From NCBI GenBank assembly GCA_018067055.1, contig JAGPVK010000283.1:1-6598 (forward strand): a DNA stretch of 6,598 nucleotides. Reading direction: 5' to 3'. The notes below the pieces were generated by a model. It was not told where the DNA came from. It ran no database searches and was given only the letters and a program-made list of their open reading frames with translations. This stretch comes from Sphingomonadales bacterium. GTDB lineage: Bacteria > Pseudomonadota > Alphaproteobacteria > Sphingomonadales > Sphingomonadaceae. The position numbers were made by a program, and so were the translations under genes. Shown here piece by piece: positions 1-4,390 of the stretch (the stretch's first letter is position 1; every line of letters begins with the position of its first letter).

Positions 1-1255
1 CGTCGGTCATCACCATCGACTTGCGCTCGGTGCCCATCATGACCTTGTCCTTGGCATCCTCGAACTCGCTCATCGCGACCATCCGCTTGCCACGGCGAGC
101 CGCCATCAAGGCGGCCTCGTTGACGAGGTTGGCGAGATCGGCACCGGAGAAGCCGGGTGTGCCGCGCGCAATGGTGCGCGGGTCAACGTCGGGAGCCAGT
201 GGTACTTTTTTCATGTGCACCGCGAGGATCTTTTCACGTCCTTCGATATCGGGGCGTGGCACGACAACCTGCCGGTCAAAACGGCCGGGTCGCAGCAGCG
301 CGGGATCGAGCACGTCGGGACGGTTGGTGGCGGCAATGATGATGATGCCTTCATTCGCCTCGAAACCATCCATCTCGACCAGCAGCTGGTTCAGCGTCTG
401 TTCGCGCTCGTCATTGCCATTGCCAAGACCGGCACCGCGATGGCGACCAACCGCATCGATTTCGTCGATGAAGACGATGCACGGTGCGTTTTTCTTGGCC
501 TGCTCGAACATGTCGCGGACACGGCTTGCGCCAACGCCGACAAACATTTCGACAAAGTCGGAGCCGGATATGGAGAAGAACGGCACGCCAGCTTCGCCAG
601 CAATCGCGCGGGCCAGCAGCGTTTTACCGGTACCAGGCGAACCGACCAGCAGCGCGCCCTTCGGAATCTGGCCGCCGAGCTTGGCAAAGCGTCCGGGGTT
701 TTTCAGAAATTCGACAATCTCTTCCAGCTCTTCGCGGGCTTCATCAATCCCGGCGACATCCTGAAAGGTGACCTTGCCCTGCTTTTCGGTCAGCAGCTTG
801 GCCTTCGATTTACCAAAGCCCATCGCGCCGGAACCGCTGCCCTTCTGCATCTGGCGCAGCACGAAAAAGGCGATGCCGAGGATCAGCAGGAAGGGCAGGG
901 ACTGCACGAGAATGATCTGCCAGATACTGGCCTGTTCCTGTGCCTTGCCGCTATATTCGACGCCTTTTTCATCCAGCAGATTGACAAGCGACGGATCGCT
1001 GCCAACCGGTGTGGTCGAGAACATGTCGCCATTGGTCATTTCGCCAGTGATCTTGTCGGGCGCGATGGCAACGCTTTTGACGCTGCCTTCTTCTACCTTG
1101 TTGCGGAACGAGGAATAGCTGATTCCGGTGCCAGCATCGTTCGCGGCGCCGGCTCCGAACATCGAAACGGTGAGCAGAAGCGCAACGATCACGCCAGCCC
1201 AGATGAACATACTCTTCATCCAGGGGTTTTCTTTGGGATCCTGTTCGTCATTCAT
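1..1255 (-). CDS. ftsH: ATP-dependent zinc metalloprotease FtsH, 3' end cut off by the window
   Basis: FtsH is a hexameric inner-membrane AAA+ protease that extracts and degrades misassembled membrane proteins and some short-lived cytosolic regulators. The visible 418 residues start [12 protein letters not shown]. They show a first membrane helix at about 16-36, a periplasmic domain to about 109, a second membrane helix at about 111-134, and then the AAA+ module. That module has Walker A GSPGTGKT (205-212), a pore-loop FVG (238-240), Walker B IVFIDE (260-265), and the second region of homology ending RPGRFDR with arginine fingers R325 and R328. The usual length is about 640-650 residues. The zinc-binding HEXXH motif should lie roughly ten residues past the window edge, so the protease half is unseen. 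Walker A has Ser where most FtsH proteins have Pro (usually GPPGTGKT); this should not matter for catalysis. The start is the ATG at 1253-1255, with an AGGA at 1267-1270 eleven bases upstream. It follows tilS after 168 bases and may have its own promoter. Confidence 0.97.
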   Translation of the reverse strand, partial: MNDEQDPKENPWMKSMFIWAGVIVALLLTVSMFGAGAANDAGTGISYSSFRNKVEEGSVKSVAIAPDKITGEMTNGDMFSTTPVGSDPSLVNLLDEKGVEYSGKAQEQASIWQIILVQSLPFLLILGIAFFVLRQMQKGSGSGAMGFGKSKAKLLTEKQGKVTFQDVAGIDEAREELEEIVEFLKNPGRFAKLGGQIPKGALLVGSPGTGKTLLARAIAGEAGVPFFSISGSDFVEMFVGVGASRVRDMFEQAKKNAPCIVFIDEIDAVGRHRGAGLGNGNDEREQTLNQLLVEMDGFEANEGIIIIAATNRPDVLDPALLRPGRFDRQVVVPRPDIEGREKILAVHMKKVPLAPDVDPRTIARGTPGFSGADLANLVNEAALMAARRGKRMVAMSEFEDAKDKVMMGTERKSMVMTD

Positions 1256-1326
1256 TGCGCATCTTGTCCTGTCATCATTGTCGCAGCAGATGATAGGCAT
1301 CCCGCCGCGATTGTATCAGTCCTCTA

Positions 1327-1354
1327 AAGATAGTCCTTTTACCGCGGATGACAA
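1327..1354 (-). promoter_or_regulatory. Candidate sigma-70-type promoter for ftsH
   Basis: Read on the minus strand, a -35-like TTGTCA (1349-1354) is separated by 16 bases from a -10-like TATCTT (1327-1332). Each hexamer matches the bacterial consensus at five of six positions. Transcription would start near 1319 and give a leader of about 64 bases before the ftsH ATG. The position, downstream of the tilS stop and of the inverted repeat at 1373-1393, suits an independent ftsH promoter. I see no convincing heat-shock (sigma-32) -35/-10 pair. This is a match by eye only. Confidence 0.35.
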
Positions 1355-1372
1355 TATACACGCCAATGTTTT

Positions 1373-1393
1373 TGCCGATTACAGTCATCGGCA
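1373..1393. repeat. Perfect 7-bp inverted repeat between tilS and ftsH
   Basis: TGCCGAT and its exact complement ATCGGCA flank a 7-base centre. The element begins about 30 bases after the tilS stop. In the tilS-ftsH transcript it could fold into a hairpin, but it is followed by a run of A (the T-run 1369-1373 on the plus strand), not U, so it is not a classic intrinsic terminator in that direction. It could be a processing or stability element at the end of the tilS message, or a protein binding site. Confidence 0.45.
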
Positions 1394-1423
1394 CAGTGCG
1401 CGACAATGGTTGAGCCAGCGGAT

Positions 1424-2377
1424 TCAGCTATTCCGGCGCGGAGGAGCGGGTTGGAAGCGCCAAGTCTCTCCGCCCCGGCACAATATATTGCCCAGGGTGA
1501 CGGTTTCGCCCTTTTCCAGAGCGAGGATGGTCTGGTCGATCTGGCTACCGCGCGGGGATAGGGCAGGGTCACAGATATGCAGGCACTTGAGCAATAGCCG
1601 CCGCTTAATCTCGTGGGGAAACGCGGTTTGCGAGAGCGAGCAGCCGAAATCGTCGGTTGTGACATGTTCGTCGACCAACCGTGCAACCATCCATTCGATC
1701 GCCTCGCGTGCCGCGCCCAGGGCGCTCGCGCTCTGGCTGGCGAGTCTGGTGTCAAAGCCCTCCAGATCCTGCAGCGCGTTGCGCACCCGCACCCGATCAA
1801 AACCCTGATCGCGGTTCGAGGGGTCGTCGACTGCCTCGATGCCTTGGCTGGCGACATAGGATATCAGTTCCGCTTTTTGAAAATGCAGCAGCGGTCGGAT
1901 GATATTGCCCCGTTTTTCCCTTATGCCCGACATCCCGTCGATACCACTGCCGCGCAATATGCGCATGATCATGGTTTCCAGCTGATCATCGGCATGATGC
2001 GCGGTCGCCAGCCAGTGAATATCCCGCTCCCTCATCCAGTCGTTGAGCAGGGCGTAACGGGCTCGTCTTGCCACGCTCTGGATGCTGCCGCGGATCGGAA
2101 CCACCGGCCGCAGGATTTGGTGGGGGATGCCGCGCGCGTTGCATAGGGATGCGACAAATTCGGCTTCGACGCGGCCCGCGGGGCGCAAGCCGTGATCGAC
2201 GGTCGCGGCGGCAATTCTTCCTGGAAAGGCCTGGCAGGCAAGCAAGAGCAGCGCGAGACTGTCGGGACCCCCGGAAACGGCCAGGCCGAGTTTCCGTTCA
2301 TTCGACGCAAATCCAGGTACTAGCCGGTCAAACGCCTCGACAAACCGTTTGTCGGGCGAGGCGGCTTCATCATCCAT
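1424..2377 (-). CDS. tilS: tRNA(Ile)-lysidine synthase TilS, short form
   Basis: TilS is an N-type ATP pyrophosphatase that attaches lysine to C34 of the CAU-anticodon isoleucine tRNA. The change makes that tRNA read AUA and accept isoleucine instead of methionine, and it is normally essential in bacteria. The 317-residue product carries the PP-loop SGGPDS (35-40), VDHGLRP (60-66), the AHHADDQLET segment (126-135) and DDPSNRD (184-190), followed by basic residues leading to R199-N200. All family landmarks are intact. E. coli TilS is about 430 residues and has an extra C-terminal tRNA-binding domain; this protein ends soon after the region following the catalytic domain, as in short TilS proteins such as that of Aquifex. 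The ATG start at 2375-2377 lies three bases past the cpoB stop and has no clear Shine-Dalgarno sequence of its own, so translation is probably coupled to cpoB. Confidence 0.96.
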   Translation of the reverse strand: MDDEAASPDKRFVEAFDRLVPGFASNERKLGLAVSGGPDSLALLLLACQAFPGRIAAATVDHGLRPAGRVEAEFVASLCNARGIPHQILRPVVPIRGSIQSVARRARYALLNDWMRERDIHWLATAHHADDQLETMIMRILRGSGIDGMSGIREKRGNIIRPLLHFQKAELISYVASQGIEAVDDPSNRDQGFDRVRVRNALQDLEGFDTRLASQSASALGAAREAIEWMVARLVDEHVTTDDFGCSLSQTAFPHEIKRRLLLKCLHICDPALSPRGSQIDQTILALEKGETVTLGNILCRGGETWRFQPAPPRRNS

Positions 2378-2380
2378 GAG

Positions 2381-3259
2381 CTACTTGCATTTGGCGGCAG
2401 CCTTGCCCGCAGTCACGCGATCGGCAAGTCGGCCATTGGCCACTTCGGGATAGACATCCTGCATTTCCGCCAGCACCCGACATGCGTCGTCCTTCTTGCC
2501 CAATTGTACCAGCGCTGTGCTCAGAAAATAGAGGCTGTCCGGGGCGCGTTCGCCGCGCGGTCTTTTCTGGTAATTTTCATAGAGGGCAACCGATGCCAGG
2601 GCAGGCTTGCCGTCATCAAGATAGGCGCGGCCTAGCAAATTCTGGGCAAAACTTGCGCGCGGATGGCCAGGATGTTCCTCGACCATTTTCTTCAGTTGTG
2701 TCTGCGCTTCGGGAAAGAATTTTGCGTCCCACAATCGATAACCATAAATATAGGCGTCTTCTGCAGCATCGCCGCTGTCGGGCATCACGATCGCTGCGAC
2801 ACCGACAACCCGCTGGGGATCAGGCGCAGCGGCCGAAGGCGCTTGTTGAGGCGCTTTGCTGCCCGCTATCGGTGCTGGTCCATTGGTGCTGGTGGCCGCT
2901 GGGCTAGCCGCAAGTGTTTCCGCTGCCGCCAATTTGTCTTCAATCTTCTTCAGCCGAAAGCCGTTTTCCTCAACCTGACCGGTGAGGTTCGCGAGGCTGG
3001 CCTCCAGCGCATCGACCCGTGCGATCAAGTCGGTAACCGCCGATGTCGTGATGGCTGTTGCAGGTGAAGCAGGGCCACTTTGGGCCGTGATTTCGGGTTC
3101 GAAATAGCGCGTGGAACCGCCGGGGAAAACCTTGCGCTGAACCGCGCGCATTTCCTGCTCGAGCCGATCGACCCGCTGATCCACATTTGCGGTTTGAGCC
3201 GATACCGGCGTGCTGACAAGTAGGCTGGTGAGCAGGATAGTGATACCGAATGTCTTCAT
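2381..3259 (-). CDS. cpoB: Tol-Pal system periplasmic protein CpoB (YbgF)
   Basis: CpoB is a periplasmic protein that works with TolA and PBP1B to coordinate outer-membrane constriction with septal peptidoglycan synthesis. The 292-residue precursor has a clear Sec signal peptide (MKTFGI then a Leu/Thr-rich core) with likely cleavage after VSA at residue 21. A first coiled coil follows with heptad residues V26, V30, L33, M37, V40 and V44. A second runs about 78-110 (L78, V82, L85, L89, L92, V96, L103, I106, L110). Next come an Ala/Pro-rich linker (about 115-148) and a C-terminal TPR-like helical region (about 165-275) typical of YbgF. The frame stays open upstream to 3457, but the ATG at 3257-3259 is chosen because it starts the signal peptide and sits five bases after GGAGG. 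The three-base gap to tilS marks an operon. No tol or pal gene is next to it here; rodZ lies upstream. Confidence 0.93.
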   Translation of the reverse strand: MKTFGITILLTSLLVSTPVSAQTANVDQRVDRLEQEMRAVQRKVFPGGSTRYFEPEITAQSGPASPATAITTSAVTDLIARVDALEASLANLTGQVEENGFRLKKIEDKLAAAETLAASPAATSTNGPAPIAGSKAPQQAPSAAAPDPQRVVGVAAIVMPDSGDAAEDAYIYGYRLWDAKFFPEAQTQLKKMVEEHPGHPRASFAQNLLGRAYLDDGKPALASVALYENYQKRPRGERAPDSLYFLSTALVQLGKKDDACRVLAEMQDVYPEVANGRLADRVTAGKAAAKCK

Positions 3260-3264
3260 CGAAG

Positions 3265-3269
3265 CCTCC
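3265..3269 (-). promoter_or_regulatory. Strong ribosome binding site deciding the cpoB start
   Basis: On the minus strand GGAGG stands five bases before the ATG at 3257-3259. It supports the shorter reading of the gene, in which the protein begins with the signal peptide, over an upstream start that would add 66 basic, non-secretory residues. Confidence 0.8.
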
Positions 3270-3280
3270 GCTGATTTCTC

Positions 3281-3297
3281 GTATATTAACCATATAC
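3281..3297. repeat. AT-rich perfect inverted repeat in the cpoB leader
   Basis: GTATAT and ATATAC flank a 5-base centre (TAACC on the plus strand). The element is 21 bases upstream of the cpoB ATG and just ahead of its ribosome binding site. Within the 121-base rodZ-cpoB gap it is the most AT-rich part. It could be an operator, or it could overlap a -10 region. A TTGACC sequence lies further upstream, but no correctly spaced -10 partner was found, so I do not call a promoter. As RNA the stem would be weak (A-U rich). Confidence 0.4.
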
Positions 3298-3380
3298 TAT
3301 TCTGAAAGGTAGAGAAAATTAACGCGGTCAACCGGCTGATTTCACCGGCTTGTCGCTTTCTCCGTCGGTTCGTGCGTTGC

Positions 3381-4217
3381 TCAGTCAGGCGATATATCGG
3401 CCGCTGGAGTGCTGGTTTTTTCCCGCGCAAGCAAAGCTGCTGCGCTGACCCCGACATCCTTGATGGTCAGTTCCCCCGTGCCCAGTTGCGGGACAGCCTG
3501 GCCGTCGATGGTGACGGTCAGCGCCGCGGGACGCCCGGTGAGTATCTGCGGATTGTCGGCATCGGCAGGAACCGTGAAAGTGTCTCCGGCGGCCATTTCA
3601 TTCTCGAACAGGCGCTTGCCCTCGGCATCATAGATTTTCATCCAGACCGGCTCGGTGGCGGTCAGCACCACGGTGCCTGTGCCTGACGGTGCAGCAACAC
3701 TATCCTGAACATTCTGCGGACCTGGATTTGCCGCAGCACTTTCCATCGGAGCTGCGGTTTCGCTTTCGGTCACCGGCGTTATATCGTCCGGATTGAGGAT
3801 CAATGTGCGCCAGATCAGATAGCCAACAAGCACCAACACCCCGATGCCGGCGGCGGTCCATGCAAGATAGAGCGGTGGAATGCTGGACGGGTTGGCTGGT
3901 GCATAGCCGCTGGATTCAGCCTGATAGGCACCGTGACCCTGTTCATCCATTTCCGTGCGCAACTGGCTGCCGATCGAAGCATCGCTGAGACCGACCGTTC
4001 TCGCATAGGATTTGGCAAAGCCGATCGCGTAAGTTCGCCCCGGCAGGGCATCAAAATCACCACTTTCGATCGATGCCAGATGGCGATGCGGGATTCGGGT
4101 TTTCTTGGCGATATCTTCCAGCGAGAGGTTTTTCTGCTCACGCGCACGGCGCAACAATTCGCCCGTGTTGTGCAGATTCAGTTCTACATTTTCGTCGTCA
4201 TTGGTATCTTCGGCCAC
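3381..4217 (-). CDS. rodZ: RodZ-like cytoskeletal anchor protein with HTH domain
   Basis: RodZ-family proteins bind MreB through a cytoplasmic helix-turn-helix domain and cross the inner membrane once, supporting the elongation machinery and rod shape. The 278-residue product has the expected order. A Cro/XRE-like HTH domain at about 18-80 contains LLRRAREQKNLSLEDIAKKT and the SYARTVGL helix. A hydrophobic membrane segment lies at about 115-140, followed by a Pro/Ala/Ser/Glu-rich linker (about 142-180) and a beta-rich periplasmic DUF4115 domain (about 182-253). By eye, Y63 and F67 line up with the aromatic pair E. coli RodZ uses to touch MreB; that alignment is inference. The start is GTG (4215-4217), with AAGGGAG six bases upstream. 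An in-frame TGA directly precedes it, so no longer version exists. Membrane topology argues against a simple transcription factor. The family is secure; cell-shape function in this organism is inferred. Confidence 0.85.
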   Translation of the reverse strand: MAEDTNDDENVELNLHNTGELLRRAREQKNLSLEDIAKKTRIPHRHLASIESGDFDALPGRTYAIGFAKSYARTVGLSDASIGSQLRTEMDEQGHGAYQAESSGYAPANPSSIPPLYLAWTAAGIGVLVLVGYLIWRTLILNPDDITPVTESETAAPMESAAANPGPQNVQDSVAAPSGTGTVVLTATEPVWMKIYDAEGKRLFENEMAAGDTFTVPADADNPQILTGRPAALTVTIDGQAVPQLGTGELTIKDVGVSAAALLAREKTSTPAADISPD

Positions 4218-4223
4218 TCAATA

Positions 4224-4230
4224 CTCCCTT
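4224..4230 (-). promoter_or_regulatory. Ribosome binding site for the GTG start of rodZ
   Basis: AAGGGAG on the minus strand lies six bases before the GTG at 4215-4217. With the in-frame TGA at 4218-4220 it fixes the start: nothing upstream can be part of the protein, and no other start codon this near fits the spacing. Confidence 0.75.
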
Positions 4231-4260
4231 GGCCGGATCATCTTGCGACCCGTTTCGCAC

Positions 4261-4279
4261 TCCCCGGATATTCCGGGGA
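4261..4279. repeat. Perfect 8-bp inverted repeat upstream of rodZ
   Basis: TCCCCGGA and its exact complement TCCGGGGA flank a 3-base centre. It lies 43 bases upstream of the rodZ GTG. In the rodZ-sense transcript it would form a stable GC-rich hairpin, but the U-run lies before the stem, so it is not an intrinsic terminator for ptsP in that orientation. On the plus strand the stem is followed by a run of A, so it is not a terminator there either. An operator or a structured 5' leader are both possible. Confidence 0.5.
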
Positions 4280-4332
4280 AAAAAGCCAGTTTGGGCGGCA
4301 AAAGTCAATCAATATCATGGTTCGGTTGCCGC

Positions 4333-4341
4333 ATTTTACCA
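4333..4341 (-). promoter_or_regulatory. Candidate extended -10 promoter for rodZ
   Basis: On the minus strand TGGTAAAAT combines the extended -10 TG dinucleotide with TAAAAT, which matches TATAAT at five of six positions. The -35 region 17 bases upstream is poor (TTCCGT), which extended -10 promoters can tolerate. Transcription would begin near 4326 and give a leader of about 110 bases that includes the inverted repeat at 4261-4279. This is a weak call. Confidence 0.28.
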
Positions 4342-4390
4342 TTTTCGGTCGTTCCACGGAACAATTGCTGACTGATCGGCGGAAAACGGA

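Noticed and set aside
215..1327. A 370-codon open frame on the plus strand opposite ftsH
   Set aside because: It is antisense to a clearly conserved ftsH, has no recognisable domain, and its low-complexity composition is what the opposite strand of a GC-rich coding gene produces.
1613..2146. A 177-codon open frame on the plus strand opposite tilS
   Set aside because: It is fully antisense to the intact tilS catalytic domain and resembles no known family.
3331..3350. Possible terminator after rodZ (ACCGGCT repeated at 3331-3337 and 3344-3350)
   Set aside because: The two copies are direct repeats, not inverted. Only the inner CCGG can self-pair, and the T-rich stretch is several bases away, so the hairpin is too weak to call.
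3260..3457. N-terminal extension of cpoB by 66 residues
   Set aside because: The extension is basic and non-secretory, would bury the signal peptide inside the protein, and ignores the strong GGAGG placed for the ATG at 3259.
4351..4362. Palindrome GTTCCACGGAAC shortly after ptsP
   Set aside because: It has only five paired bases with a two-base centre and no T-tract. It could arise by chance and does not make a convincing terminator or operator.
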